Shown: in pieces, positions 45,895 to 56,200 of the stretch | Layout: every line of letters starts with the position of its first letter | How positions within the stretch are numbered: the first letter of the stretch is position 1 | Origin: Brotaphodocola catenula | Lineage (GTDB): Bacteria > Bacillota > Clostridia > Lachnospirales > Lachnospiraceae | Assembly (NCBI GenBank): GCA_020686985.1 | Contig: JAJEPU010000009.1 | Location: forward strand, 1 to 64,000 | DNA length: 64,000 nucleotides | Reading direction: 5' to 3' | The notes under the pieces: model-generated | Told to the model about the DNA's origin: nothing | The model's input: the letters and a program-made list of their open reading frames with translations, nothing else | Database searches by the model: none | Position numbers and translations under genes: made by a program

Positions 45895-47295
45895 TCACTT
45901 CACTTCGTTTTCTTCCTGTGACTCCTGCATCAGAATACGGATATGCTCATGCATCTCTTTTTTGTCACGGGGTTTCCATACCTGGGGCTTGGGAGGCTTT
46001 TTTCGTTCCACAGAATACGCCAAAGGAATCAGTCGCAATGCCATTGTGCTCCAGAAAGAGAACGATGTATTGTCTGTAAGATAGGTCATCGTCATGTAGC
46101 TGAGATTACATAAGTATAAAAGTGTCGTATCGTCGTCCGCATACTTCGTCCAAAAAATCGGAAGAAAAATATACTGAATCCCAGACCAGAAAATGAATCC
46201 CGGAAATCCCATCTCCACAAATACTTTCAAAATATCATTGTGGAACGGATATGGATGATTGATCAAGCCTGTACTGTACCAGATACCGACAATGGAATCT
46301 ACGTATTCAAAGCCTTTTCCAAAATAATCCACTGAAAACTCATAATAATCATTTGCCAGACTCCAGAGGTAGTCACGTCCCATCATATCAATGCCAATAA
46401 CGTCCAATACCTAAGAAACGACTCCTGTCCGAACTCCGTAAAGATACAAGAAAAAGAACCCCACCCATGCGATTCCCCAGAGAACAAAGATGAGTTTTTT
46501 CTTTTTAAATAAACGAACAATGTAGGCTACAAGGATAAATAATACAACAGCCGGAATCGCAATACGCTTCATGCCAACAATAAAGAAAAAGGTGCATACC
46601 AGTATAAAAAAGATACGCTGACGTTTCTCTTTCCGCGTCTCACGAGGGGCAAAAGCTACATAGTAGATCACCAACTGACCCAAGACAAACGTGATATCAT
46701 GTATTTCCAGATTGCGCGCATAACCTTCTGCTTCACCGAAGGTCACAAGGCAGGTAATCAGCGACTGGATACTTGGTCCCAAACCAAAATTTGGTATCTC
46801 CAAAACCATAATTCCTGCATTCGCCATACACATTGCGATCGTAAATAAATCAACTGTCCTGGAACCAAACAGATAAACACCACAGACCGCCGTCAGAATA
46901 GAAATACTCTGAAAAACCAGTTTAGAACAGGCATTGACCATCGTAGAGATATTATTCAGATTCATCATCCAAATAACCATGGACCAGAGAAGCAGGGCCA
47001 CAATCAATGACATACAGGCAAGAGCTGGCCAGATTATTTTTTTCAATTTCTCAATATCCGGATAAATAAACCCATAGCCCACGGTCATAGCGATCACACC
47101 CACTGTAAATATCTTGGGCAAGCCACCAAGCATGTTGTTTAAGGTCTTCCACTCACCCAGACCTGCAAACGTCAGCAGACCCACAAAACAGATACAGAGT
47201 AATTTCTGCCAGAACGGACTGTCTTTATAAAAGGTGGAAGAAGGACGTTTTTGAGAATAATCTCTTTTTACAATAATTTCGGATAAGGTTCGCAC
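45895..47295 (-). pseudogene. O-antigen polymerase/ligase-like membrane protein, amber-interrupted
   Basis: The frame runs from 47295 (GTG/ATG region) for 294 residues with about eight membrane helices. It meets TAG at 46411-46413 and continues in the same frame without other stops to 45895, giving 466 residues in total. The second half holds a Wzy/WaaL-like periplasmic loop (YSTGLINHPYPFHNDILKVF, then EMGFPGFIFWSGIQYIFLPI). In this family such a loop, with the H-N-D segment, precedes the last helices. The protein would polymerise or ligate a surface polysaccharide. No frameshift is involved: a single nonsense change (for example CAG, AAG or TGG to TAG) explains it. The downstream part has only a TTG near its start and no ribosome site, so it is probably untranslated. 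Neighbouring glycan genes other than the acyltransferase are absent. Confidence 0.8.
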
Positions 47296-47439
47296 CTGTC
47301 GTGTCTCCTCTTGCTTATCCTTAGAAAGCAGACATTGCTATAAATAAATATCTTCTGTATTCAGCAATCGTTTGTAAACGATAAGCACTGTAAAAAATGC
47401 CTGACTCAAGCAACATATTTCATTTCAAGTTTAAAGCAA

Positions 47440-47484
47440 ATGGGGCTGTCGCATTAGCAAATTGTTGCCGAGCGATAGCCCCAT
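47440..47484. repeat. Palindrome resembling insertion-sequence ends
   Basis: ATGGGGCTGTCGC (47440-47452) pairs with GCGATAGCCCCAT (47472-47484), one G-U pair, 19-base loop. GGGGCTGTCGCA is reminiscent of terminal repeats of several transposon families, so this could be a minimal remnant with both ends joined. It lies about 105 bases beyond the lysS stop and could equally end that transcript; there is no long T-run. Confidence 0.45.
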
Positions 47485-47587
47485 TTTCTGTATTTCAAAT
47501 TCCAGCTGTTTTACAGTTGTCGTGCCTCGCACTCTTTGATTTTATCGTACTCTCACTTTAGCACGCCTTGATACAGCTTAGTAGATC

Positions 47588-49543
47588 TTAGTACAGCTTT
47601 GCACCTGCCGGGATGTGATTGTCTACCATCAGCAGGTTCAGCTTTTCCTCGCCGTTCTCCTCGCATACTGCGCTGAGTAACATACCACAGGACTCGATGC
47701 CCATCATTGCACGCGGAGGCAGATTGGTGATTGCCACGAGGGTCTTGCCAACCAGCTCTTCCGGCTCATAGTAAGCATGGATTCCGCTGAGGATTGTGCG
47801 ATCCTTGCCGGTTCCGTCATCGAGGGTGAACTGAAGCAGTTTCTTGGACTTCTTCACAGCCTCACATGCCTTTACCTTTACCGCACGGAAATCAGACTTG
47901 CTGAACGTCTCGAAATCTACCTGCTCCTCGAACAGCGGTTCAATCTTTACGTTGGAGAAATCGATCTTCTCATTCGGGGTAAAGAAACCATTATTGTCGC
48001 CAGCAGTTGCCGTCTCGCTAGCCTTGTCTGCGGACTTCTTGCCTGCATCTAATGACTTCATTGTCGGGAAGAGCAGAACGTCACGGATTGCCGGGCTGTT
48101 GGTGAACAGCATAACGAGACGGTCGATTCCGTATCCGATACCACCTGTCGGAGGCATACCGATCTCAAGTGCATTCAGGAAGTCCTCATCGGTCGTATTT
48201 GCTTCCTCATCACCAGCTGCAAGTGCAGCCTCCTGTGCCTTGAAACGCTCTCTCTGGTCGATCGGATCGTTCAGCTCGGAGTATGCGTTACACATCTCTC
48301 TTCCGTAAATGAACAGCTCGAAACGCTCTACCTGCTCCGGATGATCCGGCTTCTTCTTGGTCAGCGGAGAGATCTCGATCGGATGATCCATGATGAAGGT
48401 CGGCTGAATCAGATGCTCCTCAACAAACTCCTCGAAGAAGAGATTGATGATGTCACCGCGAACGTGACGCTCCTCATAGTGAATGTCATTCTCGTCTGCG
48501 AGCTTCTTTGCTTCCTCAGTCGTCTTGATCTCGTTGAAATCAATTCCGGTGTACTTCTTGATTGCATCGATCATCGTCAGGCGCTCAAACGGCTTTCCAA
48601 GATCAATCTCAACCTCTGCATACGGGATCTTCGTGGTACCGCACACCTCGTTTGCGATATGGCGGAACATGTTCTCGGTCAGATCCATCATGCCATAGTA
48701 ATCGGTGTATGCCTGATACAGCTCCATCAGGGTGAACTCCGGATTGTGACGGGTATCAAGACCCTCGTTACGGAATACACGACCGATCTCGTAAACCTTC
48801 TCCATACCGCCGACGATCAGACGCTTTAAGTACAGCTCAAGAGAAATACGGAGCTTTACATCCTCATCCAGTGCGTTGTAATGGGTCTCAAACGGTCTTG
48901 CAGCTGCACCACCTGCATTTGCAACGAGCATCGGGGTCTCAACCTCTAAGAAGCCCTGATTGTCAAGATAGCGACGGATACAGCTGATGATACGGGAACG
49001 CATCACAAAGGTCTTGCGCACATCCTCGTTCATGATCAGGTCTACATAGCGCTGACGATAACGAGTATCAGTGTTGGTCAGACCGTGATACTTCTCCGGC
49101 AGAATCTGTAAGCTCTTGGACAGCAGGGTTACAGAATGTGCATGAATGGAAATCTCACCCATCTTTGTAGTGAATACAAGACCACGGATTCCGACGATAT
49201 CACCAATATCCATGCGCTTGAAATCTTTGTATGCATCCTCGCCAAGGTCATCACGGGAAACATAACACTGAATGTTGCCCTTGAGGTCCTGAACGTTACA
49301 GAAGGAGGCTTTACCCATCACACGCTTGGACATTACACGTCCTGCGATGGATACCTCTTTACCTTCCCACTCGCTGTAATTTTCCTTTACATCCGTGCTG
49401 TGTACGGTCACATCATACTTTGTGATCTTAAACGGGTCCTTGTCTGCTGCCTGAAGTTCTGCCAGCTTTTCACGGCGAACCTTCAGGAGCTGATGAACAT
49501 CCGGCTCCTGTGCCTGCTTTGCGTTCTGATTCTGCTCTGCCAT
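47588..49543 (-). CDS. lysS: Lysyl-tRNA synthetase (class II) with C-terminal tRNA-binding domain
   Basis: A 651-aa class II enzyme, about 150 residues longer than usual. N-terminal OB anticodon-binding domain ([20 protein letters not shown]). Class II motif 1 is around [17 protein letters not shown], motif 2 is [20 protein letters not shown], and motif 3 is [12 protein letters not shown]. From about residue 540 an EMAPII/Trbp111-like domain is fused: [20 protein letters not shown], then [19 protein letters not shown] and [20 protein letters not shown]. This is the tRNA-binding module usually attached to MetRS, here presumably raising tRNA affinity. AAAGGAG precedes the start. It is followed upstream by greA, as in many clostridia. 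Confidence 0.97.
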   Translation of the reverse strand: MAEQNQNAKQAQEPDVHQLLKVRREKLAELQAADKDPFKITKYDVTVHSTDVKENYSEWEGKEVSIAGRVMSKRVMGKASFCNVQDLKGNIQCYVSRDDLGEDAYKDFKRMDIGDIVGIRGLVFTTKMGEISIHAHSVTLLSKSLQILPEKYHGLTNTDTRYRQRYVDLIMNEDVRKTFVMRSRIISCIRRYLDNQGFLEVETPMLVANAGGAAARPFETHYNALDEDVKLRISLELYLKRLIVGGMEKVYEIGRVFRNEGLDTRHNPEFTLMELYQAYTDYYGMMDLTENMFRHIANEVCGTTKIPYAEVEIDLGKPFERLTMIDAIKKYTGIDFNEIKTTEEAKKLADENDIHYEERHVRGDIINLFFEEFVEEHLIQPTFIMDHPIEISPLTKKKPDHPEQVERFELFIYGREMCNAYSELNDPIDQRERFKAQEAALAAGDEEANTTDEDFLNALEIGMPPTGGIGYGIDRLVMLFTNSPAIRDVLLFPTMKSLDAGKKSADKASETATAGDNNGFFTPNEKIDFSNVKIEPLFEEQVDFETFSKSDFRAVKVKACEAVKKSKKLLQFTLDDGTGKDRTILSGIHAYYEPEELVGKTLVAITNLPPRAMMGIESCGMLLSAVCEENGEEKLNLLMVDNHIPAGAKLY

Positions 49544-49564
49544 CTCTATCTCCTTTGCCTGTCA

Positions 49565-49602
49565 CTTTCCGTCGTGCGGTCTGCACTTCGCACCTTGCGA
49601 AG
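49565..49602. repeat. Nested hairpin between greA and lysS
   Basis: GTGCGGTC (49565-49572) pairs with GACTGCAC (49595-49602), and inside it CTTCGCA (49576-49582) pairs with TGCGAAG (49586-49592). It lies in the short greA-lysS spacer on the transcribed strand. No T-run follows on the minus strand. It may be an RNA-stability element or small repeat. Confidence 0.5.
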
Positions 49603-49766
49603 ACGACTGCACACTCATGACTTTTGTACCTTCACTAAAACCTACAACTACAAAAATTTACAATCACAAAAACTCATGATTGTTTCATCTATAACTGCTT
49701 CACCCATGCATAAATGAAAATCATCTTTCATTTATGCATAGCTTATCAAACAACAAGACTGCAATA

Positions 49767-50249
49767 CTATGATACTCTCTGGATCTCCAGTACCTTGTAC
49801 TGAATGATTCCTGCCTGAGTCTCAACGTCAACAACATCGCCAACGCGCTTTCCAAGCAGTGCTCTTCCCACCGGAGACTCGTTGGAAATCTTGTTCTGAA
49901 GGCTGTTTGCCTCGGTAGAACCAACGATCTTGAACTCCATCTCCTCATCAAAATCAACATCGTATACCTTTACTTTACAGCCGATGCTGATCTTGTCTAA
50001 ATCCACCTCATCCTCATCTACAACCTCTGCGTTCTTCAGAAGTTTCTCAAGTTCCTCAATTCGCAGTTCGATGTCTCTCTGCTCATCTTTTGCAGCATCA
50101 TACTCAGCGTTCTCAGACAAATCGCCCTGCTCTCTTGCTTCCTTAATCTTCTGTGCAACTTCACGACGACGATTCACCTTCAGATCCTGAAGCTCATCCT
50201 CATACTGTTTCAGTCCCGCATAAGTGATAATATGTTTCTTGTCTGCCAT
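49767..50249 (-). CDS. greA: Transcription elongation factor GreA
   Basis: Binds RNA polymerase's secondary channel and stimulates cleavage of backtracked RNA. 160 aa, normal length. The N-terminal coiled coil has the acidic tip ([20 protein letters not shown], with the Asp/Glu that coordinate Mg2+). The C-terminal FKBP-like domain has the [20 protein letters not shown] region. Ribosome site AAGGAAGG precedes the ATG. It lies upstream of lysS on the same strand. Confidence 0.97.
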   Translation of the reverse strand: MADKKHIITYAGLKQYEDELQDLKVNRRREVAQKIKEAREQGDLSENAEYDAAKDEQRDIELRIEELEKLLKNAEVVDEDEVDLDKISIGCKVKVYDVDFDEEMEFKIVGSTEANSLQNKISNESPVGRALLGKRVGDVVDVETQAGIIQYKVLEIQRVS

Positions 50250-50579
50250 AACTGTTTCCTTCCTTACAACATCATACTTTAAATACTTTCATAGCGCTTT
50301 TCATGCCCTTAAAAGCATTGCAAAAACGCCACTTAAAAATACTACTTAAAAGCTACTAAAAAACTACTTAAATCACGTCTCTGGTTCTTCGCTGATTCTT
50401 TGTTGTTTCCCCACCTGATGTCATCTTATCTCCGAAGACTTCGGACAAAGCCGATCCCTCCGGCTTCTTCCTCTCTGATCTAAACCTGATTTAGCTCATT
50501 GCATGCAGAAGACGCGTCATCGGCGCGTCTCCTCACATACTCAAGTATCACAGTATTATATCCCAAAGGGTGCGGGTTG
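50250..50579. other. Gene-free spacer with several small hairpins
   Basis: About 330 bases between greA and dusB, no plausible gene. It holds a CCGAAG-A-CTTCGG palindrome (50432-50444), a GCCG/CGGC stem with TTCTTCCTCTC (about 50450-50475) and GACGCG/CGCGTC (50511-50529). One of these may end the dusB transcript. The greA promoter should lie at the left end, but no clear -35/-10 pair was found. Confidence 0.45.
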
Positions 50580-51548
50580 TCAAGAACCCAGACCATTCGT
50601 ATTTAACAGGTTTTCAAGCTGTTCAAGCGTCTCTAACTCATTGCTTGCTCGTCGCATCGAAGCAGAATGTGGAAGACCTGCGGTGTACCATGCCACATGC
50701 TTTCGCATTTCTTTCATACCAATGTACTCGCCCTTCATTTTCACCTGCATCCGGGCATGACGCAGAATCATTTCTCCAATCTCAGCTCCGGTCGGCTCCG
50801 CGAGAAGTTCTCCAGTCTCAAGATAGTGCGCGGTGCGCTTGAAAATCCAAGGGTTTCCTCTCGCCCCTCTTCCGATCATCAGCCCATCACATCCAGTCTC
50901 CTCGAGACACCGCTTTGCGTCCTGCGGAGTAAAAATATCTCCATTTCCGATCACCGGAATGCTCACCGCCTCCTTAACCTGGCGAATGATGTCCCAGTCT
51001 GCGGTGCCGGAATAGTACTGTTCTCTCGTTCTTCCATGAACTGCCACCGCCGACACGCCACAGCTCTCCGCAATCTTTGCGATCTCGACTGCATTGACAT
51101 GCTCATCATCAAATCCCTTGCGGAATTTTACCGTAACCGGTTTCTTCACGCTCCTTACCATCGTGGAGAGAATCTCCTCCACGAGCTTCGGATTCTTCAT
51201 CAATGCAGAACCCTCTCCATTTCCCGCAACCTTCGGAACCGGGCATCCCATGTTTAAATCAATCAGATCATAGGGACCATCCTCAATCTGATGTGCCATT
51301 GCGCCGAGAATCTGCGGATCGGAGCCAAAGAGCTGAACAGCGATCGGACGCTCCGACGGGTCAACCTCGAGAAGTTCTTTTGTATTCTTGTTCTTGTAAA
51401 GGATCGCTTTCGCGCTGACCATCTCCGTGTAAAGAAGACCACAGCCTTCCTCACGGCAGAGCACGCGAAACGGAAGATCCGTCACACCGGCCATCGGAGC
51501 AAGGATCAGGTTATTTTCCAGTTTTACATTTCCAATCTGCAATCTCAT
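50580..51548 (-). CDS. dusB: tRNA-dihydrouridine synthase (DusB family)
   Basis: FMN-dependent reduction of uridines in tRNA. A 322-aa TIM barrel with N-terminal NLILAPMAGVTDLPFRVLCR. Motif DLNMGCPVPKV is followed by the catalytic Cys region GNGEGSALM, where family members usually have the Cys in CPxxK. HGRTREQYYSGTADWDII, GNGDIFTPQDA and GCDGLMIGRGARGNPWIF complete the FMN and tRNA sites. Its ATG overlaps the stop of the small upstream gene (ATGA), so the two are coupled. Confidence 0.95.
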   Translation of the reverse strand: MRLQIGNVKLENNLILAPMAGVTDLPFRVLCREEGCGLLYTEMVSAKAILYKNKNTKELLEVDPSERPIAVQLFGSDPQILGAMAHQIEDGPYDLIDLNMGCPVPKVAGNGEGSALMKNPKLVEEILSTMVRSVKKPVTVKFRKGFDDEHVNAVEIAKIAESCGVSAVAVHGRTREQYYSGTADWDIIRQVKEAVSIPVIGNGDIFTPQDAKRCLEETGCDGLMIGRGARGNPWIFKRTAHYLETGELLAEPTGAEIGEMILRHARMQVKMKGEYIGMKEMRKHVAWYTAGLPHSASMRRASNELETLEQLENLLNTNGLGS

Positions 51549-51913
51549 TCGCCCTGATCCCCATCCTCATCTTCGTCCTCAATATCCTCATTGAGATAAA
51601 AGACCTTATAATAAGTCTCCAGCGCCTTCAGAAGTTCCTGTCCTTCCTCGCGGTACTGCTTGATCTTCAAATCTGCTCCGATCTCATCGTAATAACCGTC
51701 ATACTCCGATGTCGTGTAGCAGAATTCCAGCGTTCCATCCTCCTCAAATTCCAGAGTCAGAATTCCTCCGCACTCCTCCGTGAACCACACGCACATCACA
51801 TGAAGCTGACGCTGAATTGATTCCGGCAGATTGGAAAATTCTTCATTAAAATAATACTTCTTTTCGTATCCATTAGAACCACAAAGTACAATTCGTCCGT
51901 CGTGTCCTCTCAT
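51545..51913 (-). CDS. Small acidic protein coupled to dusB (DUF6145-like)
   Basis: A 122-aa soluble protein: MRGHDGRIVLCGSNGYEKKY, then FNEEFSNLPESIQRQLHVMC, EECGGILTLEFEEDGTLEFC and a strongly acidic tail (EDIEDEDEDGDQGE). I recognise it as the conserved hypothetical found next to dusB in Lachnospiraceae (I believe DUF6145); no function is known. Start at 51913 has AAAGG upstream. It overlaps dusB by four bases, which suggests a function in tRNA modification or simple co-expression. Confidence 0.75.
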   Translation of the reverse strand: MRGHDGRIVLCGSNGYEKKYYFNEEFSNLPESIQRQLHVMCVWFTEECGGILTLEFEEDGTLEFCYTTSEYDGYYDEIGADLKIKQYREEGQELLKALETYYKVFYLNEDIEDEDEDGDQGE

Positions 51914-52027
51914 CTTCACCTTTCCCTTCTATCATTGCGATAGTCAATAACCGTGCCTGTCTTATTTGTCTTATCTGTTTTATTTGTCTTACGTATCTTA
52001 TTTGTCCATAATTTCACAAATTCACAA

Positions 52028-52060
52028 AGAACGCCCGGCGAAATTGCTTCCGCCGGGCAG
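52028..52060 (-). terminator. pfkA terminator
   Basis: GCCCGGCG/CGCCGGGC forms a perfect 8-bp GC stem with a 10-base loop, followed on the minus strand by GTTCTTTGTG. It begins about 38 bases beyond the pfkA stop. Confidence 0.8.
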
Positions 52061-52095
52061 TTTTATCGTCACGCCTGTTTTTTATCTGAGAAGTT

Positions 52096-53070
52096 TTACT
52101 TCACCAACATTCTTGCAATCTCATACTGCTCTTCCGGAATGTCCTTTGTCATCTGGAGTGCTTCCTGAATATCATAGTCCACAAACTCACCATGCTTGTA
52201 AGCAACCAGACGATTGCTCTTTCCATCGCACAGAAGCTCTGCTGCTCTTGCTCCCATGATGGACGCATAGACACGATCCTTGCAGGTCGGAGTACCACCA
52301 CGCTGCATGTGACCGAGGATGGTTGCTCTCGTCTCAATGCCGGTTGCTGCCTCGATTCTTCTTGCCATAGAAGTAGAATGTCCGATTCCCTCTGCGTTGA
52401 TGATGATGTTATGGCGCTTACCGCGTTTTCTGTTCTCGATGATTCGATTGATCAGTGCCTGCTCATTTCCATCGTAACGCTCCGGAAGCAGAATGTCCTC
52501 TGCGCCATTTGCAATGCCACACCACAGAGCGATGTATCCGGCATTTCTACCCATTACCTCGATGATACTGCAACGCTCATGAGAGGTAGAAGTATCACGA
52601 ACCTTATCGATTGCCTCCATTGCGGTGTTTACTGCGGTATCAAATCCAACCGTGTAATCCGTGCAGGCGATATCCAGATCGATCGTTCCCGGAACACCGA
52701 TTGTATTAACTCCGAGAGCTGCCAGCTTTCCGGCACCGCGGAAAGAACCGTCTCCGCCGATTACAACGATACCGTCGATTCCATGCTTGCGACAGATGTC
52801 TGCACCTGCCTGCTGTCCTTCCGGTGTGGTAAATTCCATACATCTTGCTGTGTACAAGATCGTACCACCACGGTAAATAATATTTGACACGCTGGTGCTG
52901 TCCATGTCGATGATCTCTTCCTGAAGAAGTCCTGCGTATCCACGCATGATTCCCTTAACCTTCAGTCCTTTATTCAGAGCGGTCCGGACAACTGCACGAA
53001 TTGCAGCATTCATTCCCGGTGCATCTCCACCGCTCGTTAAAACACCAATCGTCTTTACTTGCTTTGCCAT
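52096..53070 (-). CDS. pfkA: ATP-dependent 6-phosphofructokinase
   Basis: Commits fructose-6-phosphate to glycolysis; 324 aa, the normal bacterial length. TSGGDAPGMNAAIR at the ATP site; GGDGSFRGA has Gly at the position (GGDGS) typical of ATP rather than PPi use. Catalytic VPGTIDLDIACTDYTVGFDTA, with the Asp base, and EVMGRNAGYIALW complete the site. GGAGGAG precedes the ATG. It lies downstream of dnaE, the usual dnaE-pfkA order of Firmicutes, with a structured 170-base spacer between them. Confidence 0.97.
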   Translation of the reverse strand: MAKQVKTIGVLTSGGDAPGMNAAIRAVVRTALNKGLKVKGIMRGYAGLLQEEIIDMDSTSVSNIIYRGGTILYTARCMEFTTPEGQQAGADICRKHGIDGIVVIGGDGSFRGAGKLAALGVNTIGVPGTIDLDIACTDYTVGFDTAVNTAMEAIDKVRDTSTSHERCSIIEVMGRNAGYIALWCGIANGAEDILLPERYDGNEQALINRIIENRKRGKRHNIIINAEGIGHSTSMARRIEAATGIETRATILGHMQRGGTPTCKDRVYASIMGARAAELLCDGKSNRLVAYKHGEFVDYDIQEALQMTKDIPEEQYEIARMLVK

Positions 53071-53170
53071 AGTAGTCTCCTCCTGTCAACAGCGTATATA
53101 TAGTGTAGGCTGTGCCCTTTCTTCGACTGTCACGATTCTCCTCACAGACCCCCTGTGAACGCAACGCATC

Positions 53171-53236
53171 ATTTACACCCTCAGCTCCGAGCTGCCCTCT
53201 CAGTGCACGCGCACTGCTCACTGCCTAGTGTAAATC
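53171..53236. repeat. Cloverleaf-like structured spacer between dnaE and pfkA
   Basis: Outer stem ATTTACAC (53171-53178)/GTGTAAAT (53229-53236) encloses two perfect hairpins: CAGCTC/GAGCTG (53182-53194) and CAGTGC/GCACTG (53201-53216). All three can form together as a three-way junction. On the plus strand it is followed by CATTTTTTTC. On the minus strand, the direction of both flanking genes, it precedes pfkA and could be part of its leader. Confidence 0.55.
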
Positions 53237-53243
53237 ATTTTTT

Positions 53244-56200
53244 TCATCTTTTCAATCCCTTTTCTACAAGTCTGATATTTTTTTCACCAAGTTCTTTATT
53301 CAATGTATCCAGAAGTGCTTTATTTGTGCATATTTTCCAAGTAGCCGGGAGCACTTTCTTCGCGCGCTCCTTCTCCAGATAAATAATGACGGTATCCGAG
53401 GCATTTGCAGTCTGTCCAGTGCGAAGAATGTCCAAAATCCTCTGATGTTTTTCATCATATTCCGCCTTGTCCGCGAATTTTAACCAAAGCTCACGCGGAA
53501 CCGATTCAAACGGAATTACCTGCTCACAGATTAGTTTTCCGACCGGATCATCCCCGATCGAAGTACGTCCCTGAACAAAGACCTTCGCGTCCTCGTTGAG
53601 CAGTGCTCTCTTACTCTCATAATCTCTCGGGAAGACAAGAACTTCGACCGATCCAACCATGTCCTCAACGGTCAGAAATGCCATCTGCTGTCCGGTCTTT
53701 GTGATCTTGACGGTCTTTGCCGTGATCATTCCGCCGATCGTCACCCGGCTGTTGTCTGCGACCTTTGCATGCCCCGTCTCCTCATCGACTGCAAAGTCAA
53801 TCGTCTGCGCCGTCACGCTGTTTTTCCAGAGATCTAAGTATTCCTCAAGCGGATGACCGCTGACGTAAACACCGAGGATCTCCTTCTCAAATGCGAGCAG
53901 TTCCTCCTTCGGATATTCCGGCACATTCGGCATTGTGATCTGGTATTGTTTTTTCTCCGACTCCTTCGCAAAATCAAAGAGACTCATCTGACCCTCAAAT
54001 ACATTTTTGCGGTCTTTCGTCTTCTGATCAAGCAGTTCCGGAGCCACCTCAATCTTCTGTCTGCGATTGCCCGGAAGAGAATCAAATGCTCCCGATTTGA
54101 TGAAGCTCTCAAGCGTTCGCTTATTGACCTCGCGACCTCCCATTCGATCCACAAAATCATCGAGAGAGGTGTACAGACCATTTGCTTCCCGATCCGCAAT
54201 GATTGCGTCCACAACACTTCGTCCGACACTCTTGATTGCGGACAGTCCATAACGGATTGCCCCGTTCGACACGGAAAATCCGCTCTCTCCCTCATTGATG
54301 TCAGGAGGCAAAATTGCGATTCCCATCTGCCGACATGTCAGAATATATTCGGATACCTTCGAGATATTGTCCATGACCGACGTCATAAGCGCCGCCATAA
54401 ACTCTCTCGGATAATAGTATTTCAAATATGCGGTCTGGTATGCAACCACCGCGTAGCAGACTGCATGCGACTTATTAAACGCATACTTCGCGAAATCAAT
54501 CATCTCATCGTAGATGTGATTTGCGACGCTCTCGCTGATCCCGTTTGCGATACAGCCCTTTACGCCTTCTGCCTCATTTCCGTAGACGAAATTCTGGCGT
54601 TCTTTCTCCATGACTGCTGTCTTCTTCTTCGACATTGCACGGCGCACAAGATCGCTTCGTCCCATCGTGTATCCGGCGAGGTCACGAACGATCTGCATAA
54701 CCTGCTCCTGGTAGACGATACATCCGTAGGTTGGGCTTAAAATATGCTGAAGCTGCGAGCAGTCGTAGGTGATGGAATCCTTGTCATTCTTTCCCTTCAA
54801 ATACTTGGGAATGAAATCCATCGGACCCGGACGGTACAGCGAGATTCCGGCGACGACATCCTCGAGATTCTCCGGTTTCAGCTCCTTCATGAAGCTCTTC
54901 ATTCCGGAACTCTCGAGCTGGAACACGCCCTCACATTTTCCGGTTCCGATCGAAGCAAGAACTTCCTTATCGTTATAGCCGATCTTCTCCATATCGAGAT
55001 GGGTTCCATATCCCTTCTCAATCAGCTGAACCGCATTCTGGATAACCGTCAGCGTCCGAAGACCGAGGAAGTCCATTTTCAGAAGTCCCAACTCTTCGAG
55101 CGTCGTCATCGTAAACTGCGTGACGATCGTTCCATCGGAAGCTCTCGAGAGCGGAACAAATTCATCCATCGCCTTCTGACCGATCACAACGCCCGCTGCA
55201 TGCATTGACGTGTGACGCGGAAGTCCCTCCAGACGCTTCGCCATGTCAATCAGATTCTTGACCTCCGGATCATTCTGGTACGCCTCGCGCAGATCCGGAC
55301 TCTGTTTGAGCGCCTTGTCGAGTGTCATGCCGAGATCTCCCGGGATCATTTTCGCGATTGCATCACACCGCGCATACGGCAGATCAAGCACTCGCCCGAC
55401 GTCCCTCACGACACCCTTTGCGGCGAGGGTACCGAAGGTGACGATCTGAACGACCTGATCCTTTCCGTATTTCTCGACGACGTAGTCGATAACCTCTCCT
55501 CTTCGCTCAAAGCAGAAATCCACATCGATATCCGGCATCGAAACTCGCTCCGGATTCAGGAAACGCTCAAAGAGCAGGTCATAGCGGATCGGATCGATGT
55601 TTGTGATCTCCAGACAGTAGGCAACGATACTTCCCGCTGCCGATCCTCGTCCCGGTCCGACCATGATGTCATTCGACCGCGCAAAATGAATGAAATCCCA
55701 AACGATCAAAAAGTAATCGACGTAACCCATGTTGTGAATGACACCGAGTTCATACTCAAGTCGTTTCGCCAGTGTTCCGTCGTCATTCGGGTATCGCTTT
55801 TTCATGCCATCCTGACACAGCTTGTTGAGGTAAGTCCACGAATCATATCCTTCCGGAACCTCAAATTTCGGGAGCTTCGTCACACCGAACTCAATCTCCA
55901 CATTACAACGCTCTGCGATCTTGTGTGTGTTGTCGATCGCCTCCTGCGCATATGGAAAGAGCGCCCTCATCTCTTCCTCGGACTTGACGTAGTACTGACC
56001 GCCCTCGTAGCGCATTCGGTTTTCATCCGTGACCTTTTTTCCGGTCTGGATGCAGAGCAAAATATCATGCGCCTTTGCATCGTCCGCCAGAATGTAGTGA
56101 ATATCGTTCGTTGCGACGAGGTCGATGCCAAGCTCCCTGCTCAATCTCAAGAGTCCCTGATTGACGGTTCTCTGCTCTGGAATTCCGTGATCCTGAAGCT

